From Sutterella sp047777475 (GTDB lineage: Bacteria > Pseudomonadota > Gammaproteobacteria > Burkholderiales > Burkholderiaceae_F): a stretch of 64,000 nt of DNA. The position numbers were made by a program, and so were the translations under genes. Of this stretch, positions 47,485 to 57,978 are shown in pieces. The stretch covers positions 186,001 through 250,000 of the forward strand of contig JBKEET010000003.1 in the NCBI GenBank assembly GCA_047777475.1, read 5' to 3'. Under the pieces are notes generated by a model, which had not been told where the DNA came from, searched no databases, and worked only from the letters and a program-made list of their open reading frames with translations. The stretch's first letter is position 1. Every line of letters begins with the position of its first letter.

Positions 47485-48399
47485 TTAACCGACCGCCGAG
47501 GCGATCTTAGCTTCTGCCGCTTCCCTGAATTGTTTGGGGGAGCGGTAGTTTAATTTTTCCTGTATGCGTTCCTCATTGTAGTAAACGCAGTAAGCCTTTA
47601 TTTCCTGCTTGGCTTTCTCAGCGCTCAGCAAATGCTTGTGGCGCATCTTGCTGGGGAGATACATCCACTCCGCCTTTAACGTGCCGTTCCAGCCTTCCAT
47701 AACGGCATTGTCCCAGCAGTTTCCTCTTCGCGAATAGCTTTGCTTAATGCCGTATTCTGCTGCTCGCTTCCTGAAAGCAGTATTCGTATAAAGAACTCCC
47801 TGATCGCTGTGAAGCAGAACGGGACCCTTCACCAGCGCATGAAGTGAATCCAGCGTCTTCATTGCAAGAGCCAAATCCTGGCGTGTGCTCATCTCGCATA
47901 CAACAACTTCGCGCGTGCACAGGTCCAAGACGGCAGAAACGTACAGCCAGCCTTTGTCCGTAGGGACATAAGTCACGTCAGTCACAAAGACCTTGCGCGG
48001 CTCTTTCTGCTCGAATTTGCGGTTGAGCGTGTTTTCGAGAACCGTCCCGTCGGGGAGTTTCCCTTTCTTCAGGCAAACCCTGTAGCTGTTCTTGCGTCGG
48101 ATTACAGCCTGGAGGTTCATTTCTTTCATGATGCGGGCAACTTGGTTGTGTCCGGGTTTGCGCTCTCCGCCGTCAATGCGAAGCGCCGCTGTCATTCTCC
48201 GGGCTCCGTATCGTCCTTCGTGGTGCTCTTGGATAGCCTTGATGCGTTCACCGAGAGCCTGATCTTCAAGCATTCGTTTGCTAGGAACTCGAGTACGTCG
48301 GTAATAGGAGCTCCGGCTGGTATGGGTGTAGTCGCAAGATCGGGCAACGGGTACCCCTTTGCGATATGCTGCTGTAATTGCTTCGCAAAATAGGAGATC
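47485..48399 (-). CDS. IS150-like transposase OrfB (DDE integrase domain)
   Basis: Catalytic part of the transposase, read after a -1 shift from OrfA. The frame downstream of the A9 run encodes DLLFCEAITAAYRKGVPVA, then the HTH_21-like HEGRYGARRMTAAL. The rve catalytic core has Asp in FVTDVTYVP, Asp in LLHSDQG and Glu in WDNAVMEGWNGTLKAE. The first ATG in this frame is at 48273, too late to include the conserved N-terminus. The OrfAB fusion would have about 476 residues. Confidence 0.93.
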   Translation of the reverse strand, partial: DLLFCEAITAAYRKGVPVARSCDYTHTSRSSYYRRTRVPSKRMLEDQALGERIKAIQEHHEGRYGARRMTAALRIDGGERKPGHNQVARIMKEMNLQAVIRRKNSYRVCLKKGKLPDGTVLENTLNRKFEQKEPRKVFVTDVTYVPTDKGWLYVSAVLDLCTREVVVCEMSTRQDLALAMKTLDSLHALVKGPVLLHSDQGVLYTNTAFRKRAAEYGIKQSYSRRGNCWDNAVMEGWNGTLKAEWMYLPSKMRHKHLLSAEKAKQEIKAYCVYYNEERIQEKLNYRSPKQFREAAEAKIASAVG

Positions 48400-48917
48400 T
48401 TTTTTTTTCTGCCTTCCGTTCCGCCCAAATGCTTATCAACGGATGCCATAAAACATTCCAGAAGGATCTTCAGCTCTTTTTTCTCTCTGTCAAGCTGTGC
48501 TTCTCTGCTGCCGGCTTGGGAAGGACTTTCCTCGCGAAGATCGCATGATTTTTCAGGCATATGCTTGACCTCCCGGTTCTGAGCATGGCGTCCCTTTTTG
48601 AGAATTGGGACCCCGTATTTCCCTGCATTTATCACAAATCTTCGCACATCCGCACTGCCCATTCCCATGGCATGAGCCGCTGCCGTGTAGGACATACCGC
48701 TCTTGAAAAGTTCAATGGCTTGCCATGCTTCATGTACAGTCCAATGGTGTTGCGAAGCAGTAATCCAGGAAACGTCTCCATGATCGAACATCGCTTGCCA
48801 TTTCTGCACGAGGCTTGGAGTTAGACCTAAATGGTGAGATATAGACCGAGCACGACTTCCCTGCTTTAGTAACTGCAGAACTTGTTGACGAACATCCGTT
48901 GAGATTCTTTTAGCCAT
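48192..48917 (-). CDS. IS150-like transposase OrfA (helix-turn-helix)
   Basis: DNA-binding protein of the IS that recognises the ends. The 241 residues contain two helix-turn-helix segments (GSRARSISHHLGLTPSLVQK and MSYTAAAHAMGMGSADVRRF) and a charged, leucine-containing helix (LDREKKELKILLECF) that can dimerise. After the A9 site it continues about 69 residues in its own frame, while ribosomes that slip make the OrfAB transposase. Confidence 0.9.
   Translation of the reverse strand: MAKRISTDVRQQVLQLLKQGSRARSISHHLGLTPSLVQKWQAMFDHGDVSWITASQHHWTVHEAWQAIELFKSGMSYTAAAHAMGMGSADVRRFVINAGKYGVPILKKGRHAQNREVKHMPEKSCDLREESPSQAGSREAQLDREKKELKILLECFMASVDKHLGGTEGRKKKISYFAKQLQQHIAKGYPLPDLATTPIPAGAPITDVLEFLANECLKIRLSVNASRLSKSTTKDDTEPGE
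48400..48408 (-). promoter_or_regulatory. A9 slippery site for -1 frameshifting in the IS transposase
   Basis: Nine A (minus strand) followed by G. OrfA reads AGA AAA AAA AAG; slipping back one base gives the OrfB frame starting at GAT. This is the IS3-family type of programmed frameshift. Confidence 0.8.
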
Positions 48918-48934
48918 AGAAAATCCCCAGAGAG

Positions 48935-48959
48935 TGTCTCACTTTCTGGGGACAGTTCA
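48935..48959 (-). repeat. IS right terminal inverted repeat
   Basis: Reverse complement of the left end: TGAACTGTCCCCAG, AAA, GTGAGACA read on the minus strand. Confidence 0.92.
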
Positions 48960-48975
48960 AGGAGCTCCTTTTTTC
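48960..48975. terminator. Right half of the split hchA/BON terminator with second AGG copy
   Basis: AGGAGCTCCTTTTTTC. The first three bases are the right target duplication; the rest is the 3' arm and T run belonging to the left half at 47432-47456. Confidence 0.75.
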
Positions 48976-49003
48976 TTGTCTTAAAAAGCTCTGGAGAGGC
49001 CGG

Positions 49004-49672
49004 TTATTCCGTGATCTCGGAAGGCTCGCCGTCTTTGTTCTGGGTGCTCTGCGCGTTTTCGATGTCGTGCATGCGCTGGCGAACCATCTCCTCGCTTTCC
49101 ACAGAGAACACGGCCACGACGCGCTTCACGCCGCTCACGCCGGAGGCGACCTGCTTGGTGGTCTCCGCCTCCTGCTGGGTGACGATGCCCATCAGGTAGA
49201 CGATGCCGCGGTCGACCGTGACCTTCATCTGGTTAAGGGAGATCTTGCTCGTTCCGATGATCTGCGAGCGCACCTTGGTGGCGAGCATCGAGTCGGAGAG
49301 GCGCTGGCTTACGGACGTGACGGGCTCGACGGAGAGCTCGTTGACGACGCTCTTCACGTCGAGGCTCTGCTGCGCAATGCTCTGCGCCTTGTCCTTGGCT
49401 TCCTGCGTGGCCACTTCGCCGGTGAGCAGCACCTTGCCGTCGTAGCTCGTCACCGTGATGTGCATGCCCTCGCTGCCAATGGCCTGGGAGATGTCATAGC
49501 TCACGCGCTTCTCAATCACCTCGTCGCTCACGATGTTGCCCGTGGTGCGGCGGTCGGTGATCACTGCGGCCGAAGTAGCCGCCGTGCCGCCGAAGAGGAT
49601 CGGCACGCAGCCGGAAAGCAGCAGCACCGAGGCTGCCGAGCAGGCCAGCAGAATCTTTTTTGACAAACGCAT
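49004..49672 (-). CDS. BON-domain outer-membrane lipoprotein (DolP/YraP-like)
   Basis: A 222-residue lipoprotein: signal peptide with lipobox LLLSGC (Cys22), then two BON domains (IGSEGMHITVTSYDGKVLLT and ISLNQMKVTVDRGIVYLMGI). DolP-like proteins bind phospholipids at the division site and support outer-membrane integrity. The start at 49672 has GGAAGG upstream. The IS has separated this gene from its terminator. Confidence 0.9.
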   Translation of the reverse strand: MRLSKKILLACSAASVLLLSGCVPILFGGTAATSAAVITDRRTTGNIVSDEVIEKRVSYDISQAIGSEGMHITVTSYDGKVLLTGEVATQEAKDKAQSIAQQSLDVKSVVNELSVEPVTSVSQRLSDSMLATKVRSQIIGTSKISLNQMKVTVDRGIVYLMGIVTQQEAETTKQVASGVSGVKRVVAVFSVESEEMVRQRMHDIENAQSTQNKDGEPSEITE

Positions 49673-49978
49673 GATGAGCCTTCCAGTGAAATCAAGACAC
49701 AAGGGAGAAGTGTAGCCAAATAAAAATGGAAAAAACTTCCCCGTACGGGTTTTAAATAGTATCAAGAAGCAAGCAGCGGCGCCGCAAAGGGACGATGAGG
49801 GGCCTTCTGCCTTTCCGTAATATTAAACGTCTTAAGAATAAGAGTGCTCCGATAGAAAAGCTTCTATAAAGCACAGGAGCACCCGGCGAGGAACCCGCAG
49901 CGGGCGAAAACACGGCGTAAAAAGCCCAAAGGAGCGGCCGCCGACGGCCGTCCCCTGATATGCGAGAAGGACGCCCGC
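49673..49978. other. Gap between the BON lipoprotein gene and ridA
   Basis: About 306 bases. A nested inverted repeat occurs at 49844-49882 (GTGCTCC with GGAGCAC, and inside it ATAGAA-AAGC-TTCTAT) without a T run. The left side is AT-rich and probably holds the lipoprotein promoter. I see no gene. Confidence 0.5.
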
Positions 49979-50362
49979 CTAACGGCGGAGCGCAATCGCT
50001 TCGATCTCGACCAAGGCGCCCTTCGGGAGCGCCGCAGCGGCGACGGCGGACCGGGCCGGCGCTCCGCCGGCGGGGAAAAAGCGTGCGTAGACCTCGTTGA
50101 AGGCCGCAAAGTCACCCATGTCCTTTAAGAAGCAGGTCGTCTTCACAACGCCGCCCATCGACGAGCCGGCGGCTTCGAGCACGGCGCTCAGGTTCTTCAG
50201 GCTCTGCTCGGCCTGCGCGGCAATGCCTTCGGGCATGGCGCCGGTCGCCGGATCGACGGGGATCTGGCCGGAGACAAAGACGAGCTCTCCGGCAGCAATG
50301 CCCTGAGAGTAAGGACCGATGGCGGCAGGTGCCCTGTCGGTGGCTATCACTTGCTTTTCCAT
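49979..50362 (-). CDS. ridA: RidA family 2-iminobutanoate/2-iminopropanoate deaminase
   Basis: Hydrolyses reactive enamine/imine intermediates that damage PLP enzymes. The 127-residue protein has IGPYSQGI, VFVSGQIP and the catalytic Arg104 in GAPARSAVAA, with the C-terminal KGALVEIEAIA. It lies directly left of the AT-rich origin-like region. Confidence 0.95.
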   Translation of the reverse strand: MEKQVIATDRAPAAIGPYSQGIAAGELVFVSGQIPVDPATGAMPEGIAAQAEQSLKNLSAVLEAAGSSMGGVVKTTCFLKDMGDFAAFNEVYARFFPAGGAPARSAVAAAALPKGALVEIEAIALRR

Positions 50363-50635
50363 GGCGATTTTCCAAAAAGAAAAAAAGAAAGAGGAAGCAG
50401 CTTTCAGCGCGTTCTCTGATTCTCAGGATTTTACAGGCCGAAGGCGGCGGAAAGCGAAGACCAGCAAAATTGCTCACAGGCCTTTCCAGCACCGAAAGGA
50501 CCGGCTTTTCTTTTCAGAAAAAAGATAAAAAGAAACAAAAATGTTTTATAAACAGTGGAGAATTATGTGGACAGCCGACGCACCGGAATTCCTCTTTTGT
50601 GAATAACTTTTTTGTGAACCCGAAGCAGCAAAAAG

Positions 50636-50644
50636 TTATCCACA
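50636..50644 (+). promoter_or_regulatory. DnaA box
   Basis: Perfect TTATCCACA. Confidence 0.85.
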
Positions 50645-50733
50645 TTTCTCCACAGGAGCCCACAGCGAAAAAGAATCTTTCTCCACAATGTTAGTCATAG
50701 CGCAAATTTTTGATTTTTTAATATTTTTTTGCG

Positions 50734-50742
50734 TTATCCACA
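50734..50742 (+). promoter_or_regulatory. DnaA box
   Basis: Perfect TTATCCACA, next to the GC-rich spacer and DnaA-trio-like run. Confidence 0.88.
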
Positions 50743-50894
50743 GAAATTTTCGGCCCTTCTTCTACTACTACTGTGTTTAATATATAAAGAAATATTCTCT
50801 TGTCAGGCAAGGCTTTCCAGGGATCAAAAAAAGGTCGCTTTTAAATAATAAAAGTGTGACCAAAGAGGCATCCGGGAAGAAAAGAGAGCCTTAG

Positions 50895-50963
50895 AAACAA
50901 GCACTTTTTAAACAAAAAGCTTGTTAATAAGCTGTTGGTTAGCTTGTTGATTGCTTGTGAATT
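50895..50963. repeat. Cluster of GCTTGTT-type repeats beside the origin
   Basis: Four imperfect direct copies spaced 11-12 bases apart: AGCTTGTTAATA (50918), AGCTGTTGGTT (50930), AGCTTGTTGATT (50941) and GCTTGTGAATT (50953). An inverted copy (AAACAAGC) occurs at 50895. The near-helical spacing resembles iterons or a repeated protein-binding site. Confidence 0.55.
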
Positions 50964-50964
50964 A

Positions 50965-50988
50965 AAACTGATTTTTCTTATAAATCAG
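50965..50988 (-). terminator. Terminator-like hairpin after the flavin reductase gene
   Basis: CTGATTT and AAATCAG pair (7 bp) around a 7-base loop, followed on the minus strand by TTTTAATTC, 20 bases past the stop. Confidence 0.55.
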
Positions 50989-51007
50989 CCTGTTGGTTTT
51001 GAAGCGG

Positions 51008-53038
51008 TCAGCCCAGCGACATGAGCCTGTAGACGCTCTCGCGTCCGTCGAGGGCCGCTTCGCCAGAGCTGTAGGCGGTCTTGCTTTCCCTGACGCTGCC
51101 GGCGAGCACGAAGCGGCGGTCCTGCTCCGTGAGCGGCTTGGCGAGATCATCCTTCGGCTGCATGCTCTCGGCGAGAATGATGCGGTCGACGCGCAGGATC
51201 GACGAGCTGTCGCTGCCGAAGGTGCGGATGCGCACGCTGAAAGCATCGATCTGCTCGATCTTGACGTGCTCGAAGATATTGGCGCCGTTCATGCGCAGCC
51301 ACTGGAGCTCGCTCAGGCGGTTGCGGTCGCGGAAGTAGTCTTCCATGGTCACTTCCGAGCGCGAGAGCCAGTACGTCTTGAGTGAGCGGGGCTTCAGGTG
51401 CGGGATGAAGCCGAGCATGCCGCCCGCATGATTCACCGGGTTGCCGATGCCCCAGGCCCGGCACCATTCGTCGAAATCGGTCACGGAGAGCGCGCAGAGG
51501 TAGCGCACGATGGCCGCGGCTATCGGGTTGGATCCGATCACGGCGACGCGGTGCCCGATGCCCTCCTTGCGCTTCAGAAGGTCTTCCGTGGTGAGCACGT
51601 TGGGCGTGTCGATGCCGCTGATGTCGGGAATCGACGATTCGCGCCCGGTGGCAAGGATGATGCGGGCGCGGTTGAAGTTCTCTTCGATCCAGGGCGGCGT
51701 GACGCGGCGGTTCTTGACGATTTTCACGCCGAGCTCTTCGAGTTCTTTTTCCTGCGCCTTCAGCAGCGTCCTGACGATTTCGCGCCCCGGGACGCGGGAG
51801 CTCATCAGAAAGAGCCCGCCGAGCTCCTCGTTCTCATCGGCTAACGTCACGTCCATGCCGTGCAGCGCGGCCTCCTTGGCGGCCGCCATGCCGGCGGGGC
51901 CGCCGCCGATCACCAGCACTTCCCTGCCTTTTCTGCGCTTGTCGCTTGGAATTTCTTCCGAGGCGATCACGCTGGGATTGGCCACACAGCACAGGCGCGT
52001 CTGCTTTTTGATCTTGGCAAGGCACCCCTGCGGGCAGCATACGCAGGGCCGCGGCGTTTCGCCGCGGCTGACCTTCTCCGCCCAGTGCGGATCGGCGATG
52101 AAGGGACGGGCGATTTCAACGCAGCAGGTCGGGTTGCGCTCGAGGAGCGCATCCATTTTTTCCGGATCCCTGAGCTTCTTTCCGAAGATGACGGGCACCG
52201 AGATCTCTGCGGAGAATTTCTCCATGAAAGGCACCCAGACGCCGTCCGGCGTCAGGTCGGTGGCGACCGGCACCGAGTTGAGCGACAGGCCGATGTCGAA
52301 GCTGAACAGGTTCACGCCTTCATAGGCGAGGTTCTGCGCGAGCTGCAGGATGTCGTGCCATTCGTTGCCCTTGGGGTTCGCGTCGATCAGCGAGAAGCGG
52401 TAGGAAAGGATCGGAGAGGGGCCGATGAAGCTGCGCACCCTGCGCACAAGCTCCGCGGCGAACGTCATGCTGCCGTCGATGCCCCACTTGTCCTGACGCT
52501 TGTTGAGCGCGGGCGTCGAGAACGTGTTCGGGAACGTCATGCCGCCGCCGGCGATCTCCACGCCGTCGAAATTGCCCCTGGCGACGGCGCCGTAGGCCTG
52601 CAGGGCATAGAGGCTGATGAGGTGCTCTGTCACGAAGCTGGGCGCCCTGTGGATCCACAGCCCCGTGTCGTAGTTGTAGATGCGGCTGGCGGCCACGCGC
52701 AGCGGATGCGTGCTCGCCGCGCCGCAGTGAAGCAGCTGCAGGATCGACTTCGACCCCGCATCGTGGATTTCTTTGTTGAGACGAGCGGCGTTGGAGAGCC
52801 ACTGGTCGTTGATCACCGGGTCGCCGAGGCGGCCGACGCCGGAAATGTGCACCGCGCCGTGGCCGATGATGAAAAGCCCCGGCCCCTCGCCCTTGGCGCG
52901 GGTGCGGTAGAAGGCAAGCATGTCCTCGCCGATCGTGTCGGATTTTTCATTTCCCGTGCTGACCGGCGCCATCACGATGCGGTTTTTCAGCACGTGGGCG
53001 CCGACTTTAAGCGGCATAAAGAGGTGCGGGCATTTCAT
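51008..53038 (-). CDS. Old-yellow-enzyme/4Fe-4S/FAD reductase (2,4-dienoyl-CoA or enoate reductase-like)
   Basis: A 676-residue NADH:flavin oxidoreductase, the size of E. coli FadH. Residues 1 to about 350 form an FMN-binding TIM barrel (NRIVMAPVSTGN, DGVEIAGGGMTF, NKRQDKWG). Then comes the cluster motif CVCCPQGCL with a fourth Cys in LCCVANPS. The C-terminal half holds the dinucleotide fold VLVIGGGPAGMAAAKEA and a second NAD(P) segment (HRVAVIGSNPIAAAI). It probably reduces an activated double bond; substrate unknown. It follows the nucleotidase gene by 13 bases. Confidence 0.88.
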   Translation of the reverse strand: MKCPHLFMPLKVGAHVLKNRIVMAPVSTGNEKSDTIGEDMLAFYRTRAKGEGPGLFIIGHGAVHISGVGRLGDPVINDQWLSNAARLNKEIHDAGSKSILQLLHCGAASTHPLRVAASRIYNYDTGLWIHRAPSFVTEHLISLYALQAYGAVARGNFDGVEIAGGGMTFPNTFSTPALNKRQDKWGIDGSMTFAAELVRRVRSFIGPSPILSYRFSLIDANPKGNEWHDILQLAQNLAYEGVNLFSFDIGLSLNSVPVATDLTPDGVWVPFMEKFSAEISVPVIFGKKLRDPEKMDALLERNPTCCVEIARPFIADPHWAEKVSRGETPRPCVCCPQGCLAKIKKQTRLCCVANPSVIASEEIPSDKRRKGREVLVIGGGPAGMAAAKEAALHGMDVTLADENEELGGLFLMSSRVPGREIVRTLLKAQEKELEELGVKIVKNRRVTPPWIEENFNRARIILATGRESSIPDISGIDTPNVLTTEDLLKRKEGIGHRVAVIGSNPIAAAIVRYLCALSVTDFDEWCRAWGIGNPVNHAGGMLGFIPHLKPRSLKTYWLSRSEVTMEDYFRDRNRLSELQWLRMNGANIFEHVKIEQIDAFSVRIRTFGSDSSSILRVDRIILAESMQPKDDLAKPLTEQDRRFVLAGSVRESKTAYSSGEAALDGRESVYRLMSLG

Positions 53039-53051
53039 GGCGCTTCAGCCT

Positions 53052-54047
53052 TCAGTCGGAAGACGGCTCCTTTTCACTGGCGGCGTCCCGAGGCGCCTTT
53101 TCGCCGGCTTTTTCCTCTGCCGGGGCGACGTTGTGCACGCCGAAAGGCACCAGCACGCTCGGCACGGCGTTCATGCTCTCGCTGAGGTTGTCCGCCTGGT
53201 CGTCGAAGAAGATGTGCGGGCGGATCGTCTTGAGGATGGGCTGCTTGTCGAGCCCGTCGAGAAGGAACAGCTCCGCGGCGCTCATGCCGAGGCTCTTGAG
53301 CGTCGTCACCAGGCGCTCGGCGCTCTGCGCGCCGCGCGATGTGACGATCGAGATGCGGATCGCGGGCTCGAAGTACGCATTGCCGCTGCCGCGCAGCTGG
53401 TAGTCGAGCCGCTGGAAGTCGGAGAGCTGCTTGAAAAGCTTGGAGAGCGGGCCCGGCGAATGCGGCGTGAGGGCTTTTTCCTGCTCGAGGCGGTGAAAGC
53501 CCTGGAGACCCTCTTTCTGGAACTCCCTTTCGCTCTCGTCGTCGGCGATGACGCCGTCGAAGTCAAACGCGATGCGCAGCGTCGGCGAGGAATCCTCGTC
53601 TTCGATCGGCGCCGGGAGCACGAGGCCGGCCGGCTGGTGCGCGGCGATGGCGTTCTTGACGCTGACCGGGTTGGCGCTCAGGAAGAGCGAGACGTTGAAA
53701 GCCTGCAGGAACGGATAGGTCGACTGGCCCGACGTGAAGGCGCCCGCCGTGATCGGAAGGCTGTAATGCTTGCAGGAATTGAAGAAGCGCTGCGCGGTCT
53801 CGGGCGAATTGCGCGAGAGCGCCACGACGCAGAACGGGTCGTGGTCCTTGAAAAGGCTGTTGAGCCCGAGCAGGCGGCGCACGAACGGGAAGGCGACGCC
53901 GGGCTTCAGGGGATCGTTCTTGTGCGCGATCTGGTAGGCCCTGAAGGCCTGGTAGCCCTTCTGCTCAAAAAGGCGGTGCTCTTCCTCAAGGTCGAAAAGC
54001 GCCCTCGAGGAGACGGCCACGACGAGCTTGTTGTCAAGGTTGCGCAT
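53052..54047 (-). CDS. Cytosolic 5'-nucleotidase (NT5C1-like family)
   Basis: A 331-residue HAD-type phosphatase. FDFDGVIADDESE carries the nucleophile Asp and acid Asp; SIVTSRGAQSAERL and FFDDQADNLSES supply the later HAD motifs. The N-terminal LVVAVSSRALFDLEEEHRLF and the overall layout fit the 5'-nucleotidase family related to cytosolic NT5C1, which dephosphorylates nucleoside monophosphates. GGAGGAGAA precedes ATG 54047. It sits between gyrB and the flavin reductase. Confidence 0.85.
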   Translation of the reverse strand: MRNLDNKLVVAVSSRALFDLEEEHRLFEQKGYQAFRAYQIAHKNDPLKPGVAFPFVRRLLGLNSLFKDHDPFCVVALSRNSPETAQRFFNSCKHYSLPITAGAFTSGQSTYPFLQAFNVSLFLSANPVSVKNAIAAHQPAGLVLPAPIEDEDSSPTLRIAFDFDGVIADDESEREFQKEGLQGFHRLEQEKALTPHSPGPLSKLFKQLSDFQRLDYQLRGSGNAYFEPAIRISIVTSRGAQSAERLVTTLKSLGMSAAELFLLDGLDKQPILKTIRPHIFFDDQADNLSESMNAVPSVLVPFGVHNVAPAEEKAGEKAPRDAASEKEPSSD

Positions 54048-54103
54048 GATGTTCTCCTCCTAGGTGCATCTTTTTCGCCGGCGCCGGATAAAAGCGCCTC
54101 AGG

Positions 54104-54127
54104 TCCCGGAAGCCGGGGCTTCCGGGA
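54104..54127. other. Hairpin between gyrB and the nucleotidase gene
   Basis: An 11-bp perfect stem (54104-54114 with 54117-54127) 13 bases past the gyrB stop. The minus-strand continuation (CCTGAGGCG) has no T run, so termination is uncertain; it may stabilise the 3' end or be a weak attenuator. Confidence 0.45.
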
Positions 54128-54140
54128 TCGTTTTCCTATG

Positions 54141-56744
<2,604 letters not shown>

Positions 56745-56799
56745 GGCTGTTGTTTTTTCTAACGGCTAACCGTAAATCTCTTCTTCTTCAATCCGAAAC

Positions 56800-56819
56800 G
56801 CCGGCCTTTTGAGGCCGGC
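56800..56819 (-). other. Hairpin between dnaN and gyrB
   Basis: GCCGGCCT pairs with AGGCCGGC around a 4-base loop, 12 bases past the dnaN stop. It is followed on the minus strand by GTTTCGG only, so it is a weak terminator or processing signal at best. Confidence 0.5.
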
Positions 56820-56831
56820 GCCGGCATTCGG

Positions 56832-57941
56832 TCAGATGCGCATCGGCATCACGACGTAGCGGAAGCGCTCCTTGTTGTCGGGCATCGTGACAAGCACGGA
56901 ATTGTTCGCCTCGGCAAAGTGGAAGCACACTTCCTTCGACTTCAGGATCGAAAGCACGTCAAGCAGGTACGTGATGTTGAAGCCCATGTCCATCTCGTCG
57001 TAGTTCCACTCGATCGGCAGGCGCTCGATGGCTTCCTCGTGCTCGGAGTTGGTGCTCTGCATCTGCAGCTCGTTCTTGCCGAGGATCCAGCGCACGCCGT
57101 GGAACTTCTCGTTGGTCATGATGCCCACGCGGCGCAGCGAGGCAATGAGCTTCTCGCGCTCGAGCGTGATCGCCTTGGGATTGTTCTCTTCGGTCGGGAG
57201 CACGCGCTTGTAGTCGGGGAACTTGCCCTCGATGAGCTTGCTCAGGAAGCGCACGCTGCCGTACGTGAAGCAGACCTGCGTGTCGGAGAACTGCACCTTG
57301 ACGGGCGTGTCGTCCTCGGGAAGCAGGCGGATGAGCTCGCGCACGGTCTTGCGCGGGATGATGACCTGGACGGCCGGCGTGTCCTTCTCAAGGGTGATCT
57401 CGCAGCAGGCCAGGCGGTGCGTGTCGGTGGCCACCGTGCGCAGCGTCTTTCCCTCGCTCACGAGGAGGACGCCGTTGAGGTAGTAGCGCACGTCCTGGCT
57501 CGCCTGCGCGAACGCGGTCATCGCGAAGAGGTAGCGGAGCACCTTCGCCTCGACCTCGAGCTCCTGCTCCCATTCGCTTTCCTTGATCACCGGATACTGC
57601 TCGGCGGGCAGCGTCTGCAGGCTGAAGGAGCCCGAGGAGCTGCTCACCGCGAGCTTGCTGCCGTCGAGGTCGACGGCGATGCTGTCGGAAGCGGAAAGCG
57701 AGTTGAGAATGCTCGAGAACTTGGCGGCGGAAACCGTGAAGAGCGACTTCTTGCCCTCGACGCCGACCGGCGCCTCGGTCTGGATCTGGATGTCGAGGTC
57801 CGTGGCGGAGAACTTGACATTCACGCCGTCCTGCTCAACGCGGATATTGCCCAGAATCGGCAGAGACTGGTTCTTCTCGACGATGCCCTCGACCGTCTTG
57901 ACGGGCTTGAGGACTTGCTCGCAGCTGCTGTGGATGTACAT
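56832..57941 (-). CDS. dnaN: DNA polymerase III beta subunit (sliding clamp)
   Basis: Ring clamp that tethers polymerase III. The 369-residue protein has three repeated clamp domains: LPILGNIRVEQ near the start, ATDTHRLACCEI in the second domain and the C-terminal VLVTMPDNKERFRYVVMPMR. It starts 37 bases after dnaA and is probably co-transcribed with it. Confidence 0.98.
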   Translation of the reverse strand: MYIHSSCEQVLKPVKTVEGIVEKNQSLPILGNIRVEQDGVNVKFSATDLDIQIQTEAPVGVEGKKSLFTVSAAKFSSILNSLSASDSIAVDLDGSKLAVSSSSGSFSLQTLPAEQYPVIKESEWEQELEVEAKVLRYLFAMTAFAQASQDVRYYLNGVLLVSEGKTLRTVATDTHRLACCEITLEKDTPAVQVIIPRKTVRELIRLLPEDDTPVKVQFSDTQVCFTYGSVRFLSKLIEGKFPDYKRVLPTEENNPKAITLEREKLIASLRRVGIMTNEKFHGVRWILGKNELQMQSTNSEHEEAIERLPIEWNYDEMDMGFNITYLLDVLSILKSKEVCFHFAEANNSVLVTMPDNKERFRYVVMPMRI

Positions 57942-57978
57942 GATCTTCTACCTAAAAAAAGAAAAGTGAACGAAACAA

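Larger units (their letters stand above)
47457..48959 (-). mobile_element. IS3-family insertion sequence, IS150-like, complete
   Basis: A 1503-bp element bounded by 25-bp imperfect inverted repeats that begin TGAACTGTCCCCAG. AGG is duplicated on both sides. It holds two overlapping minus-strand frames, OrfA with helix-turn-helix domains and OrfB with a DDE integrase core, joined by an A9 slippage site. All parts look intact, so it may be active. It is the only mobile element seen in the window. Confidence 0.95.
50566..50800. other. oriC: Probable replication origin (oriC) core
   Basis: In a strongly AT-rich gap without genes, perfect DnaA boxes TTATCCACA occur at 50636 and 50734. Near-matches are TTCTCCACA at about 50646 and 50679, TGTGAATAA at 50598 and TGTGGACAG at 50566. 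After the last box come a GC-rich spacer (CGGCCC, 50751-50756), TTCTTCTACTACTACTG (50757-50773), which resembles DnaA-trio repeats, and then an AT-rich tract (TTTAATATATAAAG). That order is the bacterial origin unwinding layout. dnaA is 8.6 kb away. Confidence 0.7.
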
